From: Roseibium alexandrii DFL-11
Lineage (GTDB): Bacteria > Pseudomonadota > Alphaproteobacteria > Rhizobiales > Stappiaceae
Length of the DNA stretch: 64,000 nucleotides
Direction of reading: 5' to 3'
NCBI RefSeq assembly: GCF_000158095.2
Contig: NZ_CM011002.1
Span: 3,195,203-3,259,202 of the forward strand
Shown here: positions 39,901 to 48,911 of the stretch, piece by piece
How the letters are laid out: every line of letters begins with the position of its first letter
Numbering within the stretch: position 1 is the stretch's first letter
Program-made: the position numbers and the translations under genes
Notes under the pieces: generated by a model
What the model saw: the letters and a program-made list of their open reading frames with translations, nothing else
Told to the model about the DNA's origin: nothing
Database searches by the model: none

Positions 39901-40428
39901 ATGACAGTTGGAACCTACACACTGACGCTCCCGGGTCCGATGTTGCGTCGTGGTTTTTGGCTTTATGTCTGGCGGATCATTGTGCCGGATGGGCGCGAGC
40001 TGCTTTATGTTGGCCGCACCGGGGACAATTCCAGTCCACATGCCTCACCCGTCTACATCCGAATGGGCCAGCATCTCGGCAGTGCCAAGAACACGAACGC
40101 ATTGCGAAAGCATCTGACTGAGCACGGCATCGCGCCGGAAGATTGCGTTGAGTTCGATATGGTCGCGCATGGTCCGATCTACGCTGAAGTCGAGAAGCCG
40201 GCTGACTATAATCACGACGACAAGGAAATCCGCGCGACTTTGATGAAACAGCATCTGCCGATCCGCGATATCGTCGGCGCCATGGAGAAGCGTCTCGCGG
40301 ACGACCTTAGTGCCGCCAACTATGTGGTCATGAACGAGGTGAAGTGGAAGCCCACCATCTCCGACGAAGACTGGCACCCGATCCGGACCGCCTTTGCCGA
40401 AAAATTTCCGAAGCTGAAAATGATTTGA
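39901..40428 (+). CDS. Small GIY-YIG-like protein in the hsd operon
   Basis: A 175-residue protein. The N-terminal 120 residues have the GIY-YIG layout in altered form: FWLYVWRI (19-26) in place of GIY, LLYVGRTGD (34-42) in place of YIG, an Arg at 54 in RMGQHLGS, and an acidic candidate at about Glu109 (KEIRATLMKQ). The C-terminal part is WKPTISDEDWHPIRTAFAEKF. If a nuclease, it would nick DNA, but the diverged tyrosine motifs leave activity unsure. GAAAGA precedes the chosen Met; a longer frame to 39808 overlaps the preceding gene. Confidence 0.62.
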   Translation: MTVGTYTLTLPGPMLRRGFWLYVWRIIVPDGRELLYVGRTGDNSSPHASPVYIRMGQHLGSAKNTNALRKHLTEHGIAPEDCVEFDMVAHGPIYAEVEKPADYNHDDKEIRATLMKQHLPIRDIVGAMEKRLADDLSAANYVVMNEVKWKPTISDEDWHPIRTAFAEKFPKLKMI

Positions 40429-40519
40429 AAAATCATACGCAACGCAGACGAGAGCACTGGACGAAACACACCTAGACTGACTAACGTGACTTCATATTGT
40501 CGAATTTTATGAGCGCCTT

Positions 40520-42718
40520 ATGAAAGCCACGGAATCCGGACTTCTTTCGTTCCTCAATAACTCGCCGCAGTTCGTTATCCCGATTTATCAACGCACCTAC
40601 TCCTGGACAGAGAAGGAATGTCGGCAGCTTTGGGACGACATTTTACGCGCCGGGCGCGAGGACGGGCACTCGATCCATTTCATCGGTTCCGTCGTTGGTA
40701 TTGATCAAAGAGATTCCACCAATTCCGACCGCTCTCCTTATCTGGTCATCGACGGTCAGCAGCGCTTAACAACGGTCACTCTGCTTCTGGCTGCACTGGC
40801 TGAAGCGCTCGAAAAGCAGAAGGGTGAGACTGTTGAGTTGTCCGAGGGGTTTTCGGCCCGCAAAGTTCGGAACCGCTACTTGATTGACCCGGATGAGGAT
40901 GATGAGCGCCGCTTCCAACTGCTGCTTTCGGAGACAGACCGGGAAACATTGAAGGCCATCGTGGCCAGGGATCCATTGCCGGAAAATCCATCCTTGCGGA
41001 TCAATGAGGGATTCAAGTTCTTTCAATCACAAATTGGCAAGCTCACCAAACTCGAGGCCCTGTGCCGAGGATTGGATCGATTATTCATCGTCGATATTTC
41101 CCTCAATCGCGGGCAGGACAATCCGCAGCTTATTTTTGAAAGCATGAATTCTACTGGTAAGGAACTCAGCCAAGCCGACCTGATTCGCAATTTTGTTCTG
41201 ATGGGCCTGCAAACAAACCTACAATCCCGGCTCTACAAGAATTATTGGCGTCCAATGGAAAGGGCCTTCGGCCAAGACGGATACAGTGCGCGGTTCGACG
41301 CGTTCATGAGGCACTATCTGACGGTCAAAACGGGCGAAATCCCAAGGCTGAGTGAAGTTTACGATTCATTCAAATGGTACGCACGCGCCTTTTTGAACGC
41401 AGCCTCAGAAACAGCGGAAAAGAAAGCACGGGAAGACAATCCGGAGATATCTGAACAAAATCTGTCCAAGGTCGAAGCGGCCGCATCAACTGCCGCCGTA
41501 GAAACCCTAGTAAGCGAATTACGGGCTTTCGCAGGCTATTACTGTGCGATGGCGCTGGGTGCGGAACCTGATGCAGATCTAAACTTCGCGTTCCATGATT
41601 TGCGCGAACTGAAAGTGGACGTCGCCTATCCGTTCCTGCTTGAGCTTTACGCCGACTATGCCACCAAACAACTCCCAAAAGCAGATTTTCTGGAAGCGAT
41701 CCGGCTGGTCGAAGCCTATGTGTTCCGCCGCGCGATCTGCATGATCCCGACAAATTCACTCAACAAGACCTTCGCAACTTTCACAAAGTCATTGAAGAAG
41801 GATCGCTACCTGGAAAGCATCAAGGCGCACTTCCTGCTATTGCCCTCTTACCGCCGTTTTCCCGGTGATGGCGAGTTCCAACGCGAACTTCAAAAACGTG
41901 ATCTCTACAATTTTAGAAGCCGCAGTTATTGGCTGCGCCGGTTCGAAAATCATGGTCGTAAGGAACGGGTCCCGGTTGACGAATACACCATAGAACACAT
42001 CATGCCTCAAAATGAAGACATGCGGATCGAATGGAAGACGGCACTCGGCGACGATTGGCAGCGCATCCATCAAGAATATCTGCACACGCTCGGCAACCTT
42101 ACACTTACGGGTTACAACTCCGAATACAGTGATCTTCCGTTTGTTGATAAACGCGACATGGTAGGTGGTTTCAAGAACAGTCCAGTTAGGTTGAATGACG
42201 GTTTGGGCACTGTTGAGCAATGGAATGAGGAAGCAATTCGTTCCCGCGCACAGAAACTTGCGGCTAAAGCGCCAGGGGTGTGGCCCGGCCCTAGCCTCGC
42301 TGAAGACATTCTCAGCATCTACCGGGCGCCAAAGGAAGCGAGCGCCAGCTACTCCATTGCTGATCACCCCTATTTGAACAGTGGCCTTGTACGGGAACTT
42401 TTTGAAGCATTTCGCAAGGACGTTCTGGCCTTGGACCCTTGTGTGAGCGAGGAATTCTTGAAGCTCTACGTGGCATACAAGGCAGAGACCAACTTTGTCG
42501 ATGTGGTTCCGCAAGCAAAAGCTTTGCGGCTGTCCCTCAATATGAAGTTCACCGACATCAACGATCCGCGCGGTATCTGCAAAGACACCTCCCAGATAGG
42601 GCGATGGGGGAATGGAGAGGTAGAAGTCAAGATCAGCGCACTTGATGAGATTCCCTACACCCTGGGGCTGGTCCGGCAGTCACTCGAGCAACAACTCGGC
42701 AACGGTGGTGACGGCTGA
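40520..42718 (+). CDS. DUF262-DUF1524-DUF5655 protein (GmrSD/BrxU/SspE-type)
   Basis: A 732-residue protein with a domain order known from modification-dependent or NTP-driven anti-phage nucleases. DUF262 at about 8-220 has the nucleotide-binding IDGQQRLTT (77-85) and PIYQRTYSW (21-29). DUF1524, an HNH-type nuclease, lies at about 470-585 with HIMPQN (493-498) and GNLTLTGYNSEYSDLPF (525-541). The C-terminal DUF5655-like part is at about 620-726. GmrSD cuts glucosyl-hydroxymethylcytosine DNA; SspE and BrxU act with other systems. Here it is coupled by one base to hsdR, so it is probably made with the type I system. Catalytic His and Asn residues are kept. Confidence 0.88.
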   Translation: MKATESGLLSFLNNSPQFVIPIYQRTYSWTEKECRQLWDDILRAGREDGHSIHFIGSVVGIDQRDSTNSDRSPYLVIDGQQRLTTVTLLLAALAEALEKQKGETVELSEGFSARKVRNRYLIDPDEDDERRFQLLLSETDRETLKAIVARDPLPENPSLRINEGFKFFQSQIGKLTKLEALCRGLDRLFIVDISLNRGQDNPQLIFESMNSTGKELSQADLIRNFVLMGLQTNLQSRLYKNYWRPMERAFGQDGYSARFDAFMRHYLTVKTGEIPRLSEVYDSFKWYARAFLNAASETAEKKAREDNPEISEQNLSKVEAAASTAAVETLVSELRAFAGYYCAMALGAEPDADLNFAFHDLRELKVDVAYPFLLELYADYATKQLPKADFLEAIRLVEAYVFRRAICMIPTNSLNKTFATFTKSLKKDRYLESIKAHFLLLPSYRRFPGDGEFQRELQKRDLYNFRSRSYWLRRFENHGRKERVPVDEYTIEHIMPQNEDMRIEWKTALGDDWQRIHQEYLHTLGNLTLTGYNSEYSDLPFVDKRDMVGGFKNSPVRLNDGLGTVEQWNEEAIRSRAQKLAAKAPGVWPGPSLAEDILSIYRAPKEASASYSIADHPYLNSGLVRELFEAFRKDVLALDPCVSEEFLKLYVAYKAETNFVDVVPQAKALRLSLNMKFTDINDPRGICKDTSQIGRWGNGEVEVKISALDEIPYTLGLVRQSLEQQLGNGGDG

Positions 42719-45700
42719 TGTCCAACTTTTCCTTCCTTACGGCTGAGTTTCCCGACGTTCAGGCATCTGCGCAGCGGGCGGAGACGTTGGTCAATGGCGA
42801 TCCACGTGCCAGCGCTTTTTATGCTCGAAGAACACTGGAAATCGCAGTCAAATGGATTTTCAAACATGATGCATCCCTGAACTTTCCCTACCAGGACAAT
42901 CTCTCCGCTCTAGTGCATGAACCAACGTTTAAACGCGCGGCGGGTGATGCGATCATCTCGAAGGCTAGGCTGATCATAAAGATCGGCAATCGCGCAGTTC
43001 ACGAAGCGCGAGACACACCGCAGCGTGACGCCTTGCAGGCCGTCACCGACCTCTTTCATGTCTGTTTCTGGTTGGCGCGAACCTACGCCCGTAAGTCGCC
43101 GCCGGCTGACGGTTTGGCATTCAATCCGGCGCATCTTTCACGCAAGGATGATATCGTCAAAAAAGCCTTTACCCGTTTGCAGCAGATGCAAAAGGAGATG
43201 GAAGAGCGCGACGAGAATCTCGCCCAATTGCTGCGGGACAAGACAAAGCTTGACGATCAATTAAAAGCGATGCGTGCTGAGATCGCAGAGGCACGTAAAC
43301 AGAACGAACAACGGCCTGATACACATGACTATTCCGAAGCAGAGACGCGCGACTATTTCATCGATGTCCTGCTAAAGGAAGCCGGCTGGGCTCTGGATGG
43401 TGTCGATGACCTTGAGTATGAGGTTGTAGGCATGCCGAACAATAAGGGCATCGGCTACGTCGACTACGTACTGTGGGGTGATGATGGCAAACCGCTCGGG
43501 TTGGTCGAGGCAAAGCGCACCAAACGCGACCCACGCGTCGGGCAGCAACAGGCGAAACTCTATGCCGACTGTCTGGAAGCAAAATTTGGTCAACGGCCAA
43601 TAATCTTTTACAGCAACGGTTACGATCACTGGATCTGGGATGACCAGATGTATCCTCCACGTGCTGTTCAGGGCTTTTTGAAGAAGGACGAGCTGCAGCT
43701 CGCAATCCAGCGTCGCACGAGCCGTAAGCCGTTGATAGGCGAACCGGTAAACAAGGAAATTGCCGGCCGATACTATCAGACGCGTGCCATCGCGAGTATT
43801 GCCAAGAGCTTCGAAAAGGACCACCAGCGTAAGGCGCTACTGGTCATGGCGACGGGCTCCGGCAAGACACGCACCGTGATTGCGTTGGCGGACCTCCTAA
43901 TGCGCTGCAACTGGGCCAAGCGTATTCTATTCCTCGCCGACCGTGTCGCGCTGGTCAATCAGGCTGTGGCTGCTTTCAAGCATCACCTGCCGGACGCGGC
44001 ACCGGTTAATCTGGTAACCGATAAGTCGGCGCAGGCACGCGTCTATGTGTCCACCTATCCGACCATGATGGGATTGATCGACCAAAAGCGCGAAGAAGGC
44101 CGCATGTTTGGCCCCGGCCACTTCGACCTTATCGTCATCGACGAGGCGCACAGGTCCGTGTACCAACGCTATGGTGCCATTTTCGATTATTTTGACAACC
44201 TGCTGGTCGGCCTCACCGCTACTCCAAAGGACGAAATTGATCGCAACACCTACGGCCTATTTGATCTCGAGGATGGCGTTCCAACCGATGCTTATCCTCT
44301 CGACCAGGCGGTAGAGGATAGCTACCTCGTGCCACCTGAGGCGATCTCGGTCCCGCTCAAATTCCAACGCGAAGGCATCAAATATGATGACCTTAGCGAC
44401 GCGGAAAAAGAAGAGTGGGATATGCTGGAATGGGACGAGGACGAGGTCCCCGACAGCGTGAACGCAGAAGCCGTCAACAAGTGGCTGTTCAACACAGACA
44501 CCGTGGACAAGGTGCTCGCCCATGTCATGACGCACGGCCTCAAGGTCTCGGGCGGCGACAGGCTCGGCAAGACCATTATCTTCGCCAAGAACCAGAAGCA
44601 TGCCGAGTTCATCGAAGAACGGTTCAACACGAACTATCCGCGTCTAGCCGGGCACTTCGCCCGTATCATCACCTTCAAGACGACCTATGCCCAAAGCCTG
44701 ATCGATGACTTCTCGATCAAGGACAAGGATCCGCATATTGCGATCTCGGTCGACATGCTCGATACAGGCATAGACGTGCCGGAAGTGGTCAATCTTGTGC
44801 TTTTTAAGTTGATCCGCTCGAAGACAAAATTCTGGCAGATCCTTGGCCGTGGCACCCGGCTGTGTCCTGACTTGTTCGGCCCCGACGTGGACAAGGATTG
44901 TTTTTACGTTTTCGACTTCTGCCAAAACCTTGAATTCTTCAGTCAGAACCCGAAGGTGTCGGATGGCCTCAATACCAAGTCTCTTAGTGAACGGCTATTT
45001 GCAGCACGGTTCGATCTGGTCCGGGCCCTAGACGAGCAACAGTCCGCTGAAATCTATGACGGCATGGCAGAAGAGGGCGAAGGATACTTGGGACCGGGAG
45101 ACCTAGACCATAGGGTGCAGCTCGATGAAACGACGGTCCGCGACGAAGCACTCAACTATCTCATCGATTATGTTGCAGGCATGAATCTTGACAATTTCAT
45201 TGTCCGCCCCAAACGCCGGTCCGTTGAGAAATACCAGCAGCGCGACGCTTGGAAGACCTTGAGCGATGACAAGCGTGACGAGCTTCTGAATGAGGTTGCA
45301 ATGCTGCCGAGCGAAATCAACTCCGACAATGAGGAAGCCAAGCGTTTCGACCTGCTGATGTTCTCGCTGGAACTGGCCCTACTGAAAGCGAACAAGTCTT
45401 TCGACCGGTTGAAACAACAGCTTTTGGAAATCGCTGCAGCCCTAGAAGAGCAGACCGCCATTCCCGCCATCGCTGCGCAAAGTCCTTTAATACAAGACAT
45501 CCAGACTGATCATTGGTGGGAAGGGATAACCGTCCCCCTCCTGGAACTCGTGCGTCTACGCCTGCGCGATCTGGTTCAGCACATAGACAAGAAGCGCAAG
45601 GCAATCGTCTACACCAATTTCGAGGACGACCTTGGTACAGCGATCGGCGTTGACCTGCCGCAGGTCGGCGAAGTCGATTTCGTAAAGTTCAAGAAAAAGG

Positions 45701-46146
45701 CCCGGCATTTCCTGCTGGAGCACGAAGATCATCTCACGCTTCAGAAACTCCGTCGAGGCAAGCCGCTGACCGCCAAAGACCTCGATCAACTTGAAGACAT
45801 GCTAATCACCGCCGGTGTAGGTAATACTGAGCAGGTTGAGAAAGCCGCGGACTTGAGCGCGGGGCTAGGACGGTTCATTCGAGCTCTGGTAGGTCTTGAG
45901 CGTGCAGCGGTCGTTGACGCCTTTAGCGAATTTGTTAGCGATGCCAGTACAACAGCGGAACAGATAGAGTTCATCGACATGATCATCGCGCACTTAACCG
46001 ACAAGGGAATGATGGATCCAAGCCTGCTCTACGAGAGCCCGTTCACCGACGTCGCTCCGAGCGGCCCAGAGCAGGTCTTCGATATAAAACGAGCTGACAG
46101 GTTGATCGAGATGATTGATGAGCTGAACAAGAGTGCTGTAGTTTAA
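42718..46146 (+). CDS. hsdR: Type I restriction enzyme motor/nuclease subunit HsdR
   Basis: A 1142-residue translocase-nuclease. N-terminal DUF4145 (about 15-125) and a coiled coil (about 150-198) are followed by the HsdR PD-(D/E)xK nuclease (Asp249 in YVDYV, GLVEAKR at 261-267), Walker A ATGSGKT (378-384), DEAH (475-478), GLTATP (498-503) and the second RecA domain with QILGRGTR. This is the EcoEI-type HsdR rather than the EcoKI type. Its ATG overlaps the DUF262 gene stop by one base. All key residues are present, so restriction should be active. Confidence 0.95.
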   Translation: MSNFSFLTAEFPDVQASAQRAETLVNGDPRASAFYARRTLEIAVKWIFKHDASLNFPYQDNLSALVHEPTFKRAAGDAIISKARLIIKIGNRAVHEARDTPQRDALQAVTDLFHVCFWLARTYARKSPPADGLAFNPAHLSRKDDIVKKAFTRLQQMQKEMEERDENLAQLLRDKTKLDDQLKAMRAEIAEARKQNEQRPDTHDYSEAETRDYFIDVLLKEAGWALDGVDDLEYEVVGMPNNKGIGYVDYVLWGDDGKPLGLVEAKRTKRDPRVGQQQAKLYADCLEAKFGQRPIIFYSNGYDHWIWDDQMYPPRAVQGFLKKDELQLAIQRRTSRKPLIGEPVNKEIAGRYYQTRAIASIAKSFEKDHQRKALLVMATGSGKTRTVIALADLLMRCNWAKRILFLADRVALVNQAVAAFKHHLPDAAPVNLVTDKSAQARVYVSTYPTMMGLIDQKREEGRMFGPGHFDLIVIDEAHRSVYQRYGAIFDYFDNLLVGLTATPKDEIDRNTYGLFDLEDGVPTDAYPLDQAVEDSYLVPPEAISVPLKFQREGIKYDDLSDAEKEEWDMLEWDEDEVPDSVNAEAVNKWLFNTDTVDKVLAHVMTHGLKVSGGDRLGKTIIFAKNQKHAEFIEERFNTNYPRLAGHFARIITFKTTYAQSLIDDFSIKDKDPHIAISVDMLDTGIDVPEVVNLVLFKLIRSKTKFWQILGRGTRLCPDLFGPDVDKDCFYVFDFCQNLEFFSQNPKVSDGLNTKSLSERLFAARFDLVRALDEQQSAEIYDGMAEEGEGYLGPGDLDHRVQLDETTVRDEALNYLIDYVAGMNLDNFIVRPKRRSVEKYQQRDAWKTLSDDKRDELLNEVAMLPSEINSDNEEAKRFDLLMFSLELALLKANKSFDRLKQQLLEIAAALEEQTAIPAIAAQSPLIQDIQTDHWWEGITVPLLELVRLRLRDLVQHIDKKRKAIVYTNFEDDLGTAIGVDLPQVGEVDFVKFKKKARHFLLEHEDHLTLQKLRRGKPLTAKDLDQLEDMLITAGVGNTEQVEKAADLSAGLGRFIRALVGLERAAVVDAFSEFVSDASTTAEQIEFIDMIIAHLTDKGMMDPSLLYESPFTDVAPSGPEQVFDIKRADRLIEMIDELNKSAVV

Positions 46147-46220
46147 GGCAGGATTTGAAGGTGTTTTGAACCATCCCGCTGCCTCCATCGCAAAGAAACG
46201 TATCATATCTTAAGAAAGCA

Positions 46221-46235
46221 ATTATTGATGGGTGT
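46221..46235 (+). repeat. 15-bp repeat near attR, candidate integrase arm-binding site
   Basis: Exact second copy of ATTATTGATGGGTGT (first at 33025-33039), same orientation, 72 bases left of attR. It lies in non-coding sequence after hsdR. Confidence 0.55.
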
Positions 46236-46306
46236 GAAGATGGTTTTATTTCGACATTCGTCAATTTCACAATATTTTACAATAATTTCAACGATTTTTT
46301 GGCGGA

Positions 46307-46322
46307 CTCTCTGTCCGCCATT
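46307..46322 (+). repeat. Right attachment-site core (attR)
   Basis: CTCTCTGTCCGCCATT repeats the tRNA-Ser 3' end exactly. Here it is preceded by GGCGGA, so GGCGGA-CTCTCTG-TCCGCC forms a hairpin followed by ATTTTATTT. Right boundary of the island. Confidence 0.86.
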
Positions 46323-46440
46323 TTATTTCAATATACTGCTTCAAAAACGCCGCTAATTTTCTCATGTAGTGGCGCTTGGTGTAGCTTTTGATCCATCTGG
46401 AGATGGATCTGGCGGCCAGGCTTCGTTCAAAACTTCCCAA

Positions 46441-46479
46441 TAAAATTTGCCCGCCAGGTTATTGGAACCCGACGGGCAA
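46441..46479 (-). terminator. Rho-independent terminator of the RTX/NPDV gene
   Basis: On the minus strand, TTGCCCG...GGTT-CCAAT-AACC...CGGGCAA forms a stacked stem followed by ATTTTA. It begins 12 bases after the stop codon. Confidence 0.78.
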
Positions 46480-46490
46480 CGATTTTCCGC

Positions 46491-48911
46491 TTAGTCGAAC
46501 ATCAACGAGTTCGTTGCGAAGTTGGCATAATCTGCTGCCGTCATACCGACACTTGCAATCGTGTGGACAGTGTCATCGTCATCCAGGAGGTTGTTGGAAC
46601 CCAGATTGTCGACATACCCGATAATCGCGGCACCAGCATCCGAATCGAAGTACGTGACAAGAAATGCGGTGTCAGCGGCCAAGGCTCCACCATCATTGAC
46701 ATCGACAGTGCCGGCACCGATTGCGTCCGCGAAGCTTGTCGCACTGGTCTCTGTGAAGTTGATGATATGATGCTCTGCGGCATTGTCGATGATGGCATTC
46801 TCAGCGACATTAAGCACGGACACGGAGCCCCGATCGATCAATGCCGATATGTCGGTGTTGGCCCCATCACCATGAATGCTCGAGAAGGTGAGTTCTGTCG
46901 TATCATCAAAGTCCACATCGTCTCTAGAGAAAGAGATCGCATCGCCGGAGCTCGGATCAACTCCAACCGTGAACCCGTTGATCGTGTCAGCTCCGAAGAC
47001 AAGCGTGCCGTTTTCGACTTCGACAATCTGCACCACATCGTCACCGCTGCCCAGCGTGGCGGTATCCGCGCCGGCACCGAGGATGATGAAGTCTCCGAAG
47101 TTCGAGCCAAGCACTTCAAGAGTTCCGTCAAGCTCATCGCACCCGCAGAAGAACAATCCACCGGTTAGACCAGAAGCATCAAACACCGTTGTTGCGCCAG
47201 ATGCAGTGGTATTGTCGGAAATGATCAGTCCCTGATCACTACCCGCCAATTGAATAGTTTCAAAGTTTCGGACGGCATCCAGATCGAATGGATCTTCAAG
47301 CTCATCCGCCATTATCAGTGTGTCTGTACCATTGCCGCCGTCGATCAAGCCGCCATCGTCGGCGACATAATAGGCGTTCTCCGCGCCTAGGGTCAGCGAG
47401 TCGTTCCCGGAGGACAACAACACCCCTCCTGCGCCTCCAAAGCCCAAACCGGAGAGATCAACATCGTACCTTGAAAGGTCGATGTCCCCTTCTGACGTTA
47501 GCACAAGGGTTTTCGCCGCGCCTGTGTCCTCGAAATTGGTTTCAAAGATATTGTTCCATTGGTCCGCGGCACCGTAAACCCAACTGTCTTGGGGCCCACT
47601 TCCCTCAAACACGCCGAGAAACCTTATGCCATCAAAAAGATCAACCGACGTTGTGTGCGAATCGTCTTCGTAAATGTCCAGGTATTCAATTCCGCTTGCA
47701 TCGGTGAAGACATAGTGCGTGTCCGCAGTGATGTCCGCGTCAATGACCAACGCGTCCTCGCTGCCGTCACCGCCGATTATCGTGGCAGTTTCCGCAGCTT
47801 CGGCACTCACGACAATCAAGTCGTCTCCGCCACCAGCATCAACGTAGGCATCCCCGGTCTGGAGGTCGTTGATGAAATCATCACTTGCCCCAAGCGTCAC
47901 GGACAGGTTGGAATGGTCTGACAGAAAAATCTCGGAATAAAAGCTTCCACTTGTATTCTCGACAACCAAAGTCTGGCCATCGGCTTTCGTAAGAGCTTCC
48001 AGAGCACCGGATTCTCCCTGAACTTCTATGTTTTCACCGTTGTGCTTATCTTCGATGTCGACCTCACCAATCACATCCTCAAAAATAATATTTTCAACGG
48101 AGGTCAGGCTCATATCAAGTTGGTCGGACACGTCAGTTGCGTCGTCCGTCCGGACATCGTCGATTATGAAGGTGTTGAAGCCGGTAATGATTAGCGTATC
48201 CTCACCATCTCCAGCATCGATAACACTCAGATCCGCGTTGTCGAATGTGCTGTAAATCGTGTCGTTCAAATCCGTTGCGGAGTTTGTTGCATTCACCGGC
48301 ACGCCGCCGACCAACACTTCAGATGCTCCGGCTTCGAGAATGATCGTATTGCCGGTCGTGCTGCTGCCGCCACCGCCGGCTCCGCCACCGCCAGTACTGC
48401 CACCAGTATCGCCATCGTCGGGATCGCCATCGCTGCCCAAAGGCGTATCCAGTACTACGGACGACAGATCTGTCCCGCTTAGGGCCTGCGCCCCGTCCCG
48501 GTTCTCGAATTGCCCATAAAGGACCCAATGCTGATAGGCCGTGAACGATCCGGCCTCAACAGCAGCCTGGACGTCCGGATTGGCGGCGAGATACGTCGCA
48601 GAATCGAAAGCATCGTCGCCACCACCAATGTCCGGTTGGCCCAACAGCGTATCAATTGTTTGGTTCGGGATCCGTCCCTCAGCCGCGCCGTAAACCCAAA
48701 AGTGGTCCAGCGGATTAACACCGGCGGCTGCAACATCAGGATTCTCTGACAGGTAGAACGATGTATCGAAATTCTCGTTTGGGTCACGCCCTTCTGACCA
48801 ACCGAACAGATTGAAGTGTTCTACTGCGGACTGGAACAGGCCCGCATCAATTGCAGCAGCTACATCCGGATTGTTCGCAAGGTAATACTCTTCGTTGAAC
48901 GCGATAGACAT
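46491..48911 (-). CDS. Large acidic secreted protein with NPDV repeats and RTX-like calcium motifs
   Basis: An 806-residue, highly acidic protein lacking a cleavable signal peptide, as in type I-secreted RTX proteins. The N-terminal 140 residues hold three repeats around Y-L-x-x-NPDV (14-17, 57-60, 111-114), each followed by an aromatic HFNLFGWSEGRDP-like segment. A Gly/Ser linker (about 164-187) leads to beta-rich Asp/Gly sequence with RTX-like turns (DAGDGEDTLIIT, DAGGGDDLIVVS, DGGNGTDTLIMA, GSGDDVVQIV), which bind calcium in related proteins. No type I exporter genes are adjacent. Probably a surface or extracellular protein; adhesion is a guess. A single FCGC Cys pair is unusual for RTX. 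Confidence 0.82.
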   Translation of the reverse strand: MSIAFNEEYYLANNPDVAAAIDAGLFQSAVEHFNLFGWSEGRDPNENFDTSFYLSENPDVAAAGVNPLDHFWVYGAAEGRIPNQTIDTLLGQPDIGGGDDAFDSATYLAANPDVQAAVEAGSFTAYQHWVLYGQFENRDGAQALSGTDLSSVVLDTPLGSDGDPDDGDTGGSTGGGGAGGGGSSTTGNTIILEAGASEVLVGGVPVNATNSATDLNDTIYSTFDNADLSVIDAGDGEDTLIITGFNTFIIDDVRTDDATDVSDQLDMSLTSVENIIFEDVIGEVDIEDKHNGENIEVQGESGALEALTKADGQTLVVENTSGSFYSEIFLSDHSNLSVTLGASDDFINDLQTGDAYVDAGGGDDLIVVSAEAAETATIIGGDGSEDALVIDADITADTHYVFTDASGIEYLDIYEDDSHTTSVDLFDGIRFLGVFEGSGPQDSWVYGAADQWNNIFETNFEDTGAAKTLVLTSEGDIDLSRYDVDLSGLGFGGAGGVLLSSGNDSLTLGAENAYYVADDGGLIDGGNGTDTLIMADELEDPFDLDAVRNFETIQLAGSDQGLIISDNTTASGATTVFDASGLTGGLFFCGCDELDGTLEVLGSNFGDFIILGAGADTATLGSGDDVVQIVEVENGTLVFGADTINGFTVGVDPSSGDAISFSRDDVDFDDTTELTFSSIHGDGANTDISALIDRGSVSVLNVAENAIIDNAAEHHIINFTETSATSFADAIGAGTVDVNDGGALAADTAFLVTYFDSDAGAAIIGYVDNLGSNNLLDDDDTVHTIASVGMTAADYANFATNSLMFD

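Noticed and set aside
36191..46146. BREX or DISARM system
   Set aside because: A DUF262-DUF1524 (BrxU-like) gene is present, but there is no PglX, PglZ, BrxC, BrxL or DrmA/B. The methyltransferase, specificity and motor genes are plainly type I HsdM, HsdS and HsdR.
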